Positions 51,701 to 60,609 of a stretch of 64,000 bases of DNA are shown here, piece by piece. A program made the position numbers and the translations under genes. Under the pieces are notes generated by a model. The model saw only the letters and a program-made list of their open reading frames with translations, was not told where the DNA came from and made no database searches. How positions within the stretch are numbered: position 1 is the stretch's first letter; every line of letters begins with the position of its first letter. The DNA lies in assembly GCF_000196795.1 (NCBI RefSeq), contig NC_014259.1:1488001-1552000 (forward strand), given 5' to 3'. The stretch comes from Acinetobacter oleivorans DR1. GTDB lineage: Bacteria; Pseudomonadota; Gammaproteobacteria; Pseudomonadales; Moraxellaceae.

Positions 51701-52156
51701 CTAGTTTGGGTTAGATGGTTGAATTTTTTCAATAGCGTAATCGAGTGCAAAACTATAACCTTTTGCACCAAGACCACAGATCACGCCAATTGCTTTATCG
51801 GATAAATATGAATGATGTCTAAATGCTTCTCTTGCATGGACATTCGACAAATGTACTTCAATAAATGGAATGGCAACGCCGAGTAGGGCATCACGTAGAG
51901 CAACGGAAGTATGGGTGAGGGCCGCAGGATTAATAATAATAAGTTTTACGCCTTCGGTTTGTGCCTGATGAATACGGTCAACAATGGCACCTTCCCAATT
52001 GCTTTGAAAAGTATCTAATGTAATTGATGCGTTTTGAGCTTGGATAACGAGTTGTTGGTTAATATCACCTAAGGTAAGATGACCATATACTTCTGGTTCG
52101 CGTTTTCCCAGCAAATTCAAATTCGGTCCATGAATCACCAAAATGGTCGAACTCAT
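51701..52156 (-). CDS. aroQ: 3-dehydroquinate dehydratase, type II
   Basis: AroQ converts 3-dehydroquinate to 3-dehydroshikimate in the shikimate pathway. At 151 residues, the protein shows the type II signature ILVIHGPNLNLLGKREPEVYG with the active-site Tyr of the lid. INPAALTHTSVALRDAL follows, with substrate-binding Asn, then FIEVHLSNVHAREAFRHHSYLS with catalytic His and Arg. It forms a dodecamer in the cytoplasm. It is first of aroQ-accB-accC, a common gammaproteobacterial arrangement. Confidence 0.97.
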   Translation of the reverse strand: MSSTILVIHGPNLNLLGKREPEVYGHLTLGDINQQLVIQAQNASITLDTFQSNWEGAIVDRIHQAQTEGVKLIIINPAALTHTSVALRDALLGVAIPFIEVHLSNVHAREAFRHHSYLSDKAIGVICGLGAKGYSFALDYAIEKIQPSNPN

Positions 52157-52391
52157 TCAGATTGCTCCAGCTCTAAAGTTGCAAATATTCTTTGCAAGAT
52201 GTCTGCAAAGTTTGCTTATTATGGCATATGTTTCTACAATTTTTTTATAATTTGTTTTAATTGTCGCAGAAAGGGTATACCAAATTCGGCTTATATATTG
52301 TAAATTTTGCGATGATTTAGCAATGTTAAAAAATGACAAAATTTCAAGTAATTTAATGAAGCTCATTTTAAACTGAATTGACAAAAACAGT

Positions 52392-53717
52392 TCATGTATT
52401 TTGTGTAACGGCTGTAGAATTCTCTCCAATTACAAGTAGCTCATTCCATCGAGTTAGATAGTTTTTTGAACGATGACATTGTTTCATATGCCAAGATGGA
52501 CTACGGGAATGATAACCGACTTGTAGATAATGACTGCCGAAGCGATTACGAACTGTACTTAGGGTTTTCATGAGTTGTTGTCTTTGCTGAATCAACTCAA
52601 GAGGTTGCCATAAGTCATCAATGTGATGTTGACGGGCGTGCAAACCACAAAATAAGACTCCAATCTTAATGTACTTTTTATTTTCTTTATATAAAACATC
52701 AATTTGTTGCATGGCTGCTTTAGTTAATATGCATAGGTCATCTGTTGCATACGTTAAACCTATCGCTTGAGATGATGCTTTTTTATAAGGTGGTTTATCT
52801 GTTTTTTCATAAAGCATGACTTGAATACAGGCACACAGCTGTTCTTGTTTCATTAAACGCCGGTGAGCACGATTGAGATGAAAGATAAGCGCTTGTTTAA
52901 TAATCTCAATGCTGGATAAAGCTTGAGCGAAACTTCGTGATGCTAAAATTCGTTTTGTTAAGATGGCAGGATCATCAAGTTGGATGCAGGATTGGCCTTT
53001 TAGCTCACGAATAGTACGTGCCATAACCACAGAGAAAGCTTTTGCGAGATGGTTTTCATTGGCAAAAGTTAAGTCTAGGCATGAATAAATTTCATAGCTT
53101 CGTAATTGTTTGACCAATTGGTAGCCAATTCCCCACACTTCTTTGACGGAAGTTTGTTGCATGAGGTCTTCAAGCAGTAGGGGATCTAAGGTAGTGAAAT
53201 TACAAATTCCATTAAAGCTTTTAATTTTTTTAGCATAGTGATTGGCTAACTTGGCCTGAGTTTTGGAATATCCGATGCCAATACAGCAAGGTAAGCTTAA
53301 CCATTTTTCTAGGGTTTCTACTGCTTTGGCACAATGAGAATGAATATCTAGAGATTGAAGATAAGGGGTTAAACGGATAAAGCATTCATCAATAGAATAA
53401 GCTTCTAAATCATCGGGTGAGAAGAATTCACCTAAAACCGAAAAAAAGCGACGAGACATCTCAGCATATAAAGTGTAATTACTTGAATAGACGTGTACGC
53501 CTGCTTGGAGAGCTTCTTCTTCAATTTGGTACCATGGGATTGCCATCTTTATACCCATGTTTTTTGCTTCTTCACTGCGTGATACAACACATCCATCGTT
53601 ATTAGAAAGCACGACAACGGGCACGCCAATAAGTTTGGGGTCAAATAGTCGCTCACAACTGACATAACAGTTATTAATGTCTACAAGCGCGTAAATTTCG
53701 CGGTGTGAGATGTCCAT
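52392..53717 (-). CDS. umuC: Y-family DNA polymerase, UmuC type
   Basis: This 441-residue error-prone lesion-bypass polymerase shows ALVDINNCYVSCERLF (first catalytic Asp), LSNNDGCVVSRSEEAK and AYSIDECFIRL (catalytic Asp-Glu). It also has the helix-hairpin-helix VWGIGYQLVKQL and a C-terminal DUF4113 (GSHYLQVGYHSRSPSWHMKQ...RW), typical of UmuC. No umuD lies beside it, so its partner must be elsewhere. Acinetobacter genomes often carry orphan umuC copies. The ATG at 53717 is chosen, since an upstream TTG at 53780 lies within an SOS-type operator (53760-53780). Induction by DNA damage is therefore likely. Confidence 0.92.
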   Translation of the reverse strand: MDISHREIYALVDINNCYVSCERLFDPKLIGVPVVVLSNNDGCVVSRSEEAKNMGIKMAIPWYQIEEEALQAGVHVYSSNYTLYAEMSRRFFSVLGEFFSPDDLEAYSIDECFIRLTPYLQSLDIHSHCAKAVETLEKWLSLPCCIGIGYSKTQAKLANHYAKKIKSFNGICNFTTLDPLLLEDLMQQTSVKEVWGIGYQLVKQLRSYEIYSCLDLTFANENHLAKAFSVVMARTIRELKGQSCIQLDDPAILTKRILASRSFAQALSSIEIIKQALIFHLNRAHRRLMKQEQLCACIQVMLYEKTDKPPYKKASSQAIGLTYATDDLCILTKAAMQQIDVLYKENKKYIKIGVLFCGLHARQHHIDDLWQPLELIQQRQQLMKTLSTVRNRFGSHYLQVGYHSRSPSWHMKQCHRSKNYLTRWNELLVIGENSTAVTQNT

Positions 53718-53759
53718 TCTGACTTGCCCCATTAAAAATATTGGTAAAACTACATAATT

Positions 53760-53780
53760 TTGAATATGTAACAAAATCAA
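53760..53780. promoter_or_regulatory. SOS-type (UmuDAb-like) operator of umuC
   Basis: On plus, TTGAATATGTAAC, then four A's, then TCAA, 43 bases upstream of the umuC ATG. It keeps the TTGAA...ATGTAAC...TCAA pattern of the DNA-damage box I recall for Acinetobacter UmuDAb, which takes the place of LexA in this genus. Confidence 0.65.
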
Positions 53781-53812
53781 GTTAACAAAATTTCTAGTGG
53801 AAAGCTAGGGGA

Positions 53813-53846
53813 GTTCCGACAGCCGGCTTTTAGCCTACAAAGGAAC
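53813..53846 (-). other. structured 34-base element upstream of umuC
   Basis: GTTCC / GGAAC ends enclose an inner GGC / GCC hairpin. It is GC-richer than its surroundings and lies between the siderophore receptor's terminator and the umuC promoter. No family is recognised. Confidence 0.3.
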
Positions 53847-53872
53847 GAAGATAAAACTTTATTTTTTTAATA

Positions 53873-53903
53873 AAAAAAGGAGATCGCGCTGATCTCCTTT
53901 TTT
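53873..53903. terminator. terminator of the siderophore receptor gene
   Basis: AAAAAAGGAGATC / GATCTCCTTTTTT with loop GCGCT lies 26 bases after the receptor's minus-strand stop. Confidence 0.9.
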
Positions 53904-53928
53904 GTGAATCCTTCTATGTTAGCTTTGA

Positions 53929-56163
53929 TTACCACTTATGACTATAAGTCACTTTAAGTGTTGCACCATTTGCCACCAAATGGCTAGTGTTATCATTTGT
54001 TCTTAATAATTGGCTATAAAGAGGATAGTATTTACGGTTAAACATATTCTCTAAACCAATTGTCACAGTGTCTTTTTTGTTAAGCGCAAAGCTACTGATT
54101 AAATCTGCTGTTGTATATGTTTTTACATCGTAGCGACCAAAACCATTTACACCATTTAAGCGATAATCTTCTGAACCGAAGTAAGTTGCTTGTAGGCGGT
54201 TCGTCCAAGTTTCTGTTGGACTATAAGAAACGTAAGCTGTGAGTTTTAATGGGGGAATACGGAAACCTGTCATGTCTTGTTCAGAACCGTTTTGAGGTTT
54301 TTCACGGCCTTTCATCCAAGTAACGCTACCACCAGTTCCCCAAACATTTGCATCGTCAAGATAGTCAAAAGTTGCCTCTACACCAGTGACTTTTTCTTTG
54401 GTTCTAGCCAGTACTAAACCATTGTTAAAAGACTGCACAGCACCAAGGTCAGAAGTTGAGTGGAATACAGCTAAACTTGATGAGAAGTTATTGAAGTTTC
54501 CTTTCCAGCCGAGTTCATAGTTATCTACTTTTACAGGCTCTAAGAATGATGACCCAAGGTTAAAACCTTCACCAGCATTACGGATAATCAAACCAACATC
54601 AGGTAACTGGAAACCTTGGTTAAACGATGCATAGATTGAGTTTTGATCATTTGGAGAGAAAGTCACATTAGCATTGTATAACCATGCATCAGCTTTCACT
54701 TTTCCGCCCGGAACAGTGTAAGGGTTAGTCTTGCCTAATTGTGATAATGGAACAAAGCTATCAATTTGGGCGTAGCTGTCTTCATAGCGTGTACCAGCTT
54801 CTGCTGACCATTGGTCATTAAAGCGGTGTTTTAACTGTACAAAACCACCAACACTTTGCGTGGTAAGTTCGGGTAAATAAATGAGCTTGCCAGTTTTTAC
54901 AAATTCTAGACCACCTGATTGATCATAAATTTTTGGGTCGAAAATATCTAAAGGCATTTCGCTTTTTTCATGACTGAAGTCACCACCCCAAACCAATGAG
55001 GTATCGCCTAAAAACTCAAGCGGTGTGGTCACAGTTAAGCGGCTACCGAGTACATTATTTTCTTGATAAATCTGGTCGATTTGTTTGCCGCGGTTTGCAT
55101 TGCCACGAGCATCAAACGGTGAAAAACGGGTAAAGAAGTCACGGTAATAAATTTGAGCATCAACTTTATTACCAAAAAAGTCTTTATGGTTATAGGTCAA
55201 ATTGTAGATCTGGTTTTCGTTTTTATTTTGGTCTTTGAGCTTTAGCCCTTTAATGGCTTTGGCTGGGACAGTTCCTGCTGGAGCTTTTTTTACACTTGGG
55301 TCAGATGCATAGTCTGAGTCTTGCTCTGCATTATAATAATTTGCAGCAAACTGTAGATATTGGTTGTCATCAATGTGATAACCCAGCTTACTACCGATGC
55401 TATATCCATTTGAGTCGTAAAGGTCGCCCTGACTTGGTTCAGGTGCAACACGGTCACCACTTGCATCGTATGGGCTACCAATACGTTGATAACCAAAGTC
55501 GAGCGCATAGTCAAAAGCGTTAAAACTGCCCGTGAAATATTGGTGAATATCGCCACTTAAAGCATTAGAACGCAGATTTGTAAGTGGTGTTTGTAGGCCA
55601 ACGACCGTTTTAGCCGTAGGCTCACCGCCGGCAGCTTTTGTAGTAATTGAAATAATACCGCCCGCTGCGCCGCCACCATAAATTGCGTTACTACCACGAA
55701 TCACTTCAATGTTGGCAATACTTTCAGGGTCAATGGCTGAAAGTCCTCTCGCTGTATCACGTGTAAGGTTCATAGGAACGCCATCGACTAAGATAAGCGC
55801 ATTACGGCCACGTAAAGTTTGACCATAATCGGTAATGGTTCGGCTTGAGTCCGATAGGCCCGGTACGGCTTTGGCTAAAACAGTCGCAATGTTTCCAGAC
55901 GATCCATTTTTCAAAAGCTCAATTTGTTTTTCATCTAACTTGGTGACTTGTTTGGCAGAGGTAGAGAGTTCATCTGCACGTGTAGCTGCAATAGTAATGG
56001 TAGGAAGGGCTTCAGGCTTTTTTTCTGTTTCTGTGGTATCAGAAGTTGAAGCTGCAAATGCTGAGTTTGAAAGAATAATGGCTCCACCAAGTGAAAGAAG
56101 TGGAATGATATTTTTAACTTCAGATTTCCTCGTTAAAAGCTTATTACTTTTCTTATTTCCCAT
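53929..56163 (-). CDS. TonB-dependent siderophore receptor
   Basis: This 744-residue outer-membrane receptor has an N-terminal signal with a long charged lead (to NSAFA/AST). The TonB box is near PEALPTITIAAT. The plug domain shows LRGRNALILVDGVPMNL, DPESIANIEVIRGSNAIYGGGAAGGIISITTK, and the 22-strand barrel ends KVTYSHKW with the terminal aromatic residue. The C-terminal half has NMFNRKYYPLYSQ. It imports Fe-siderophore with energy from TonB. It sits at the end of a staphyloferrin-B-like cluster on the same strand, with its own Fur-box-like site upstream. The start follows AGGGCGAG. The substrate is inferred from the neighbours. Confidence 0.93.
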   Translation of the reverse strand: MGNKKSNKLLTRKSEVKNIIPLLSLGGAIILSNSAFAASTSDTTETEKKPEALPTITIAATRADELSTSAKQVTKLDEKQIELLKNGSSGNIATVLAKAVPGLSDSSRTITDYGQTLRGRNALILVDGVPMNLTRDTARGLSAIDPESIANIEVIRGSNAIYGGGAAGGIISITTKAAGGEPTAKTVVGLQTPLTNLRSNALSGDIHQYFTGSFNAFDYALDFGYQRIGSPYDASGDRVAPEPSQGDLYDSNGYSIGSKLGYHIDDNQYLQFAANYYNAEQDSDYASDPSVKKAPAGTVPAKAIKGLKLKDQNKNENQIYNLTYNHKDFFGNKVDAQIYYRDFFTRFSPFDARGNANRGKQIDQIYQENNVLGSRLTVTTPLEFLGDTSLVWGGDFSHEKSEMPLDIFDPKIYDQSGGLEFVKTGKLIYLPELTTQSVGGFVQLKHRFNDQWSAEAGTRYEDSYAQIDSFVPLSQLGKTNPYTVPGGKVKADAWLYNANVTFSPNDQNSIYASFNQGFQLPDVGLIIRNAGEGFNLGSSFLEPVKVDNYELGWKGNFNNFSSSLAVFHSTSDLGAVQSFNNGLVLARTKEKVTGVEATFDYLDDANVWGTGGSVTWMKGREKPQNGSEQDMTGFRIPPLKLTAYVSYSPTETWTNRLQATYFGSEDYRLNGVNGFGRYDVKTYTTADLISSFALNKKDTVTIGLENMFNRKYYPLYSQLLRTNDNTSHLVANGATLKVTYSHKW

Positions 56164-56200
56164 TGTCTCGCCCTGAGAGTGATTTTAAATTGACCGAATT

Positions 56201-56219
56201 ATAAATGAGAATCATTGTA
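56201..56219. promoter_or_regulatory. Fur-box-like site before the receptor gene
   Basis: AATGAGAATCATT (56204-56216) matches 12 of 13 central positions of the Fur consensus (AATGATAATCATT). It lies about 40 bases upstream of the receptor ATG. Iron-dependent repression is inferred. Confidence 0.75.
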
Positions 56220-56315
56220 ATTAACAATATTATTAATTGCTTTAAAATAATATATTTGAAATTTATTCAATGAATTAGGGGAATAGGCTTTTATTCCCCT
56301 AAAAGATGTGAGCAG

Positions 56316-57089
56316 TTATGAAATGCTCTTAAAGGTATTTAGATGGTTTTGATGGGCACGGCGTATAATGCTGCGGTCATCCCCGAGTACAAAAAGCTGA
56401 ACGGATTGTTGTTTCCACGCTGCAATATCTTCAGGTTGTCGAGGAATAGCACAGAAATACTTTTGACTATTTTTAGTCTTTAAATACATCTCTTGAACTT
56501 TTTCTTTCACTTTTGGATGGCTAGTTTGCCACGGCATTCCCATCGATTGAGAAAGGTCGGCAGCACCTTCAAGAATAATATCAATACCTTCTACTTTTAA
56601 AATTTCATCTAGTTGTTGTAGTCCTTCTAAGCTTTCAATCATAGCAATGACAACCGTTTCGTTTGCTGCATGTTGAACAAAACTCGCTAAATCATCCATG
56701 CCGTATCGATTTAACCTTGTCGAGTTGAGTCCTCTTTGCCCAAGCGGCATATAGTGGCAATAGTTCACCGCCTGTTGAGCCTGCTCCGCATTTTCAATAC
56801 GCGGAAACACAATGCCCGTTACCCCTGCATCGAACAGAGGTAGAACTAAATGGTTCGCGTTTAACGGCACTCTTACAAACACATCAAGAGGCATGGCTCT
56901 AGCAGCTAAAATCATGGTCTCGACTTGAGACGTACTAAATAAAGTATGTTCCAAGTCGATAATAATAAAGTCATAGCCCGCAAGTGCTAGTTGCTCGACA
57001 TTAATTGGCGAAGCTACGGAACAAAAGATTCCGTAGAGCGTCTCGCCATTTGCTATTCGTTTCTTAAAAGAAATCGAATGCTTATTCAT
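56316..57089 (-). CDS. HpcH/HpaI-family citrate synthase/aldolase-like enzyme (SbnG-like)
   Basis: This 257-residue protein has the HpcH/HpaI fold, with IIIDLEHTLFSTSQVETM, VRVPLNANHLVLPLFDAGVTGIVFPRIE, PLGQRGLNSTR and AMIESLEGLQQLDEIL. In staphyloferrin B synthesis SbnG, of this family, condenses oxaloacetate with acetyl-CoA to make citrate. Its position right after the synthetase, in the sbn gene order, supports that role over a true aldolase. The ATG at 57089 follows AAGGAAATTGA. A TTG six bases earlier is less likely. It overlaps the synthetase stop by eight bases. Confidence 0.87.
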   Translation of the reverse strand: MNKHSISFKKRIANGETLYGIFCSVASPINVEQLALAGYDFIIIDLEHTLFSTSQVETMILAARAMPLDVFVRVPLNANHLVLPLFDAGVTGIVFPRIENAEQAQQAVNYCHYMPLGQRGLNSTRLNRYGMDDLASFVQHAANETVVIAMIESLEGLQQLDEILKVEGIDIILEGAADLSQSMGMPWQTSHPKVKEKVQEMYLKTKNSQKYFCAIPRQPEDIAAWKQQSVQLFVLGDDRSIIRRAHQNHLNTFKSIS

Positions 57090-60000
57090 ATTCAATTTCC
57101 TTAATAAGGCTGAGCGGGTTTGGTGTAGTTTGTACTCTTAAGCGAATTTCCGGAAGGAAACGGCGGCTTGCGAGTTGTTCAATATCAATGGTGTCATCTG
57201 TAAAGTTAAACAATTCATATCGTTCGCTAAACTCTGGATGAGCTTCTTTATGCTGATTGATGATGGTTCTTAACATGGTCCAGAATTTGATTTCATCGAA
57301 GTCATAATGTTCATTTAAGAAAATTGCTAACTCAGCCAGATTTACAAACCACAGCGCATCTTGAGTAAAGTCTCTTAACTCATTTGGAGAGTGGGTTTCT
57401 AAGAATGAGTTCGGGTTAATTTTGGCATGTTCTTTTGGCGCATCTTGCAAGTTAGGTAAAAGCTCTGGCTCACGTAAAAGATGACGACTAAAACGGATTC
57501 CATCGTGGAAATCTTTCAAGGCCGCTTTAACTGGTAAGCCATTTTTATGAATCAGTACCATGTTTTGCGCATGTGATTCTAAAGCGAGACCGTGGCACCA
57601 CAAAATATGCATGATTGGTAGATAAGCATTGGTGAGTAATTTTTCTAACCAGAACTCGATACCATACTCTTGAATCCACTCATCAATGAGAGGTTTTTGG
57701 TCAATATCGAGTTGCATCAAACCTGTTACTGGCGTGGCCGATTCACCTTCTTTTAAGTAGCTGTAAATACTTTCGCGCCAAATGCAGGCGAGTGCGCCGT
57801 ATTGAACAGGTAGCGCAATCGGCTGGTTAACTGAAAGACCGCCAATCTCTCTTAAAATAACTGGCTTACGCTGTTTCTCTAAAATATGGTCCTGCTCAAC
57901 AATGTTATACAACCAGTCACTCATTTTTGCCGCATTTTGAACGGTATGCGGTGCCAATACACGAGAGGTTGAAGTATTGACCAAGTTCATTGCCAACTTG
58001 AGAGAAAGCGCCGAAATATCACTAATATTCGACAAGGTTCGAATCGACTGCTGTGGTAAGTAAGTTGGACCTTCAATATCTAACGGAATGATCAGTTGGT
58101 TGCTGATTGCATCTTGATAATATAATTCAATAATTTTATCCCACTGCCATGGGTGAATTGGGGTAAGAATATAATCTTTAAAATCTACATGTTGCTCTTT
58201 CAATTGATTGTTAATGGCTTGTAGATCTTTTTCTGAAAAATGCTGTTTATAAAGCTGTTCTAAGTTAATGGTTTCACTTAAAACCAGTTTGCATAAACTA
58301 TTATGAGTTGCCGCCCATTGGACTGTAAAACCTTCAGAAAGCTCGGGTGCATATTTTTGGTTTTCTTTTAAATCGAAGCCGATACGAGATTTAAAACTTG
58401 GGTGATATAAATGGGCGTTGGTGATGCGTGCCTCTTGTTCTAGGTACGGCAAAGTTCTTAAAGGTTGAGCAGGGGCTTGGCTCAAAGTCTGCGCATGTTT
58501 AACGTAAGTTAAATTGAGTTCATCATTAAAGTTTTGCCATTTAACTGGGTCTGCTTCAATAATATTTTTGAGGTCAGCAAGTAGCGTTTTTAAGTTAGGG
58601 CGAGTTTCAGCGTCTAACGTAATATTAGAACGGATTAAGCTTGAAGGATCTAACTTAATTCGTTTAAAACTAAAGTGTCGTTTAGCCGCACAAGTATAGA
58701 AAACAGTATCGGAAATATAGAACTTGATCTGACCTTTAGAAAACTCGTATTTAAAAGTATTTTCAAAAATAAGCGCTTCTAGTAATTGGCCCATCACGCG
58801 ATTTTCTGCGAGGGTTTTATAATTGGTTTGTTGTGTTGGTTGAAGAGGGCAAAGCGCTTCTGCGCCGCGATATTTATAAATAGGGTTTTCAACTTCAATC
58901 CAGATTGGATTGCCACCACTGTGGTAAAGCGTATTTAACATATTTGCCTTGATTGGTAATGTGAGTGAATGAATTAATAAGTCGCGGTACTGCTTGCCTT
59001 TGGCAGTAAAGTTTTCTTGTGTGAGGGTAAGACGGGTGGCTTGCCAAAGTTCAAATTCTTCAATGGCCGTAACTCGCGAAATTGCGCTGATGAGATGAGC
59101 AATATGGTTGATTAAGAGGTAATATTTTAAAAAGGTCCAAGCATCTTTTTGAGAGAACCAGACAGTACTATCTTCAGAAATAGATGAGTCGTCTTCTATC
59201 ATTTCTGGAACAATGCTAATGCCTTCCATATCTCGAAGAATAAGGCGATGTGGATAGCCGTTTTTAAATTCCATTAGACTGTTTTGCATATGCGCTTCTA
59301 CGCTAATACCTTTGTTTGCAAACAATTCAACTAATGGAATAAGCGAAACTTTAACGTACTGTTTCCACCAGAAAGTAATGAAGTCTTTCGCATCGGTCGA
59401 TTGTAAGTTTTGATTCGGTGCAGCTTGCTGAATAAAGCTTAAAAGCGGGATTTCATGGTTTTCGTTTTCTTCAACCAAGCCACCGAGCATTCGGGTATTT
59501 TCTAATACCTCTGGCGTAAGCCCCGCTCTATAAATAATGCCAAATGAACTTTCAAGCTCTGGGATTTTGACTGTTTTTGCCTCTAACTCCGGCAGAATTA
59601 CAAGGTCAGGATATTGCTCATTAATCTTGTGATTAATAATAATTTTGCTCGCATCAATCGCGCGTTCCATCTCATCCATTGGGTTATTACGAATGAAACT
59701 GGTAATTCGCACATCAATAGAGAGTTTTAAGAATAGGTTCGATTGAGGTAACCACACGGTGCGAACGGATGAGGTTGGCCATACGGTTTGACCTAAAGCT
59801 CCCAGATAGATCACGTCTTGGCTGTTTAAATGTTTCTTTAAAGATGAATGTTGAAGTAAGAAATTAGCTTGCCAAGGGTGGGTTGGCATGAGCTCATAGT
59901 TTGTGAAGTTCTCTTGCAAATGCTCTTTTGCCGTTTCTAAAACTTCATTTTCAATATGGTGAGAAGGTTCGGTCTCACTTACAAGTTTTTGGATTAGAGA

Positions 60001-60609
60001 AGAATGAACCGCAAAGTAATGGAGTTGGAAACTTGCGCCTAACTCAGGACTATACTTTTTCATGTCTTCTTTAGAGAAACCTAAATTGGCTTTAGAGGTC
60101 ACATGAAAAGGGTGTCCATATAGCATGCCTTGTTCGGTTGCTTGAAAACTGCTTAACGCTTTAGTTGCTGATTGGGAAGGCTTATTTTCTAAAAAGAATT
60201 TTGTATTCTCGATACTATTGGCAATATCGGAATACAGATTCTTATTTTGGTTATTATCTTTAAATAGACTATTCAGCTCATCTGTAATGAGCTTCACTAA
60301 TTTTTTAGGGTGGATGAGTGAGTTAAATGTATTGTCGTTTAAATTTTGCAGAACAAAACCACGCTGATATCGATGATAACCAGTGGTCGATAAGTGCTGA
60401 ACTGCGCCATAAACAATCGTGTTAGATGAATTAAACGTATAAGCAAAATACAGTGTGTTTGGTTGCTCTGCATACAATGTGAATAAAGGAGAGTCTTGAG
60501 ATGGAATAATGTGTTCTTCAAGATTCACTTTGAGTTCACGAAAGAAAGTATTCAGGTACTGTTCGAAAAGTTTATAAGACCATGCATCTGTTGTAATAAT
60601 TGAGTTCAT
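57082..60609 (-). CDS. double-length NIS siderophore synthetase (two IucA/IucC domains fused, SbnE-SbnF-like)
   Basis: At 1175 residues it is twice the usual ~600 of NRPS-independent siderophore synthetases. Domain 1 (about 1-590) has YGHPFHVTSKANLGFS, LMPTHPWQANF, SSVRTVWLPQ and HMQNSLMEFKNGYPHRLILRDMEG. Domain 2 (about 700-1175) has HLYHPSFKSRIGFD, LTPIHPWQWDK and SIRTLSNIS. It also has SHAQNMVLIHKNGLPVKAALKDFHDG. Each domain adenylates a carboxylate and joins it to an amine. Under the staphyloferrin B scheme, the halves would correspond to SbnE and SbnF. The start overlaps the exporter stop as ATGA. Assignment of the halves is by order only. Confidence 0.93.
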   Translation of the reverse strand: MNSIITTDAWSYKLFEQYLNTFFRELKVNLEEHIIPSQDSPLFTLYAEQPNTLYFAYTFNSSNTIVYGAVQHLSTTGYHRYQRGFVLQNLNDNTFNSLIHPKKLVKLITDELNSLFKDNNQNKNLYSDIANSIENTKFFLENKPSQSATKALSSFQATEQGMLYGHPFHVTSKANLGFSKEDMKKYSPELGASFQLHYFAVHSSLIQKLVSETEPSHHIENEVLETAKEHLQENFTNYELMPTHPWQANFLLQHSSLKKHLNSQDVIYLGALGQTVWPTSSVRTVWLPQSNLFLKLSIDVRITSFIRNNPMDEMERAIDASKIIINHKINEQYPDLVILPELEAKTVKIPELESSFGIIYRAGLTPEVLENTRMLGGLVEENENHEIPLLSFIQQAAPNQNLQSTDAKDFITFWWKQYVKVSLIPLVELFANKGISVEAHMQNSLMEFKNGYPHRLILRDMEGISIVPEMIEDDSSISEDSTVWFSQKDAWTFLKYYLLINHIAHLISAISRVTAIEEFELWQATRLTLTQENFTAKGKQYRDLLIHSLTLPIKANMLNTLYHSGGNPIWIEVENPIYKYRGAEALCPLQPTQQTNYKTLAENRVMGQLLEALIFENTFKYEFSKGQIKFYISDTVFYTCAAKRHFSFKRIKLDPSSLIRSNITLDAETRPNLKTLLADLKNIIEADPVKWQNFNDELNLTYVKHAQTLSQAPAQPLRTLPYLEQEARITNAHLYHPSFKSRIGFDLKENQKYAPELSEGFTVQWAATHNSLCKLVLSETINLEQLYKQHFSEKDLQAINNQLKEQHVDFKDYILTPIHPWQWDKIIELYYQDAISNQLIIPLDIEGPTYLPQQSIRTLSNISDISALSLKLAMNLVNTSTSRVLAPHTVQNAAKMSDWLYNIVEQDHILEKQRKPVILREIGGLSVNQPIALPVQYGALACIWRESIYSYLKEGESATPVTGLMQLDIDQKPLIDEWIQEYGIEFWLEKLLTNAYLPIMHILWCHGLALESHAQNMVLIHKNGLPVKAALKDFHDGIRFSRHLLREPELLPNLQDAPKEHAKINPNSFLETHSPNELRDFTQDALWFVNLAELAIFLNEHYDFDEIKFWTMLRTIINQHKEAHPEFSERYELFNFTDDTIDIEQLASRRFLPEIRLRVQTTPNPLSLIKEIEYE

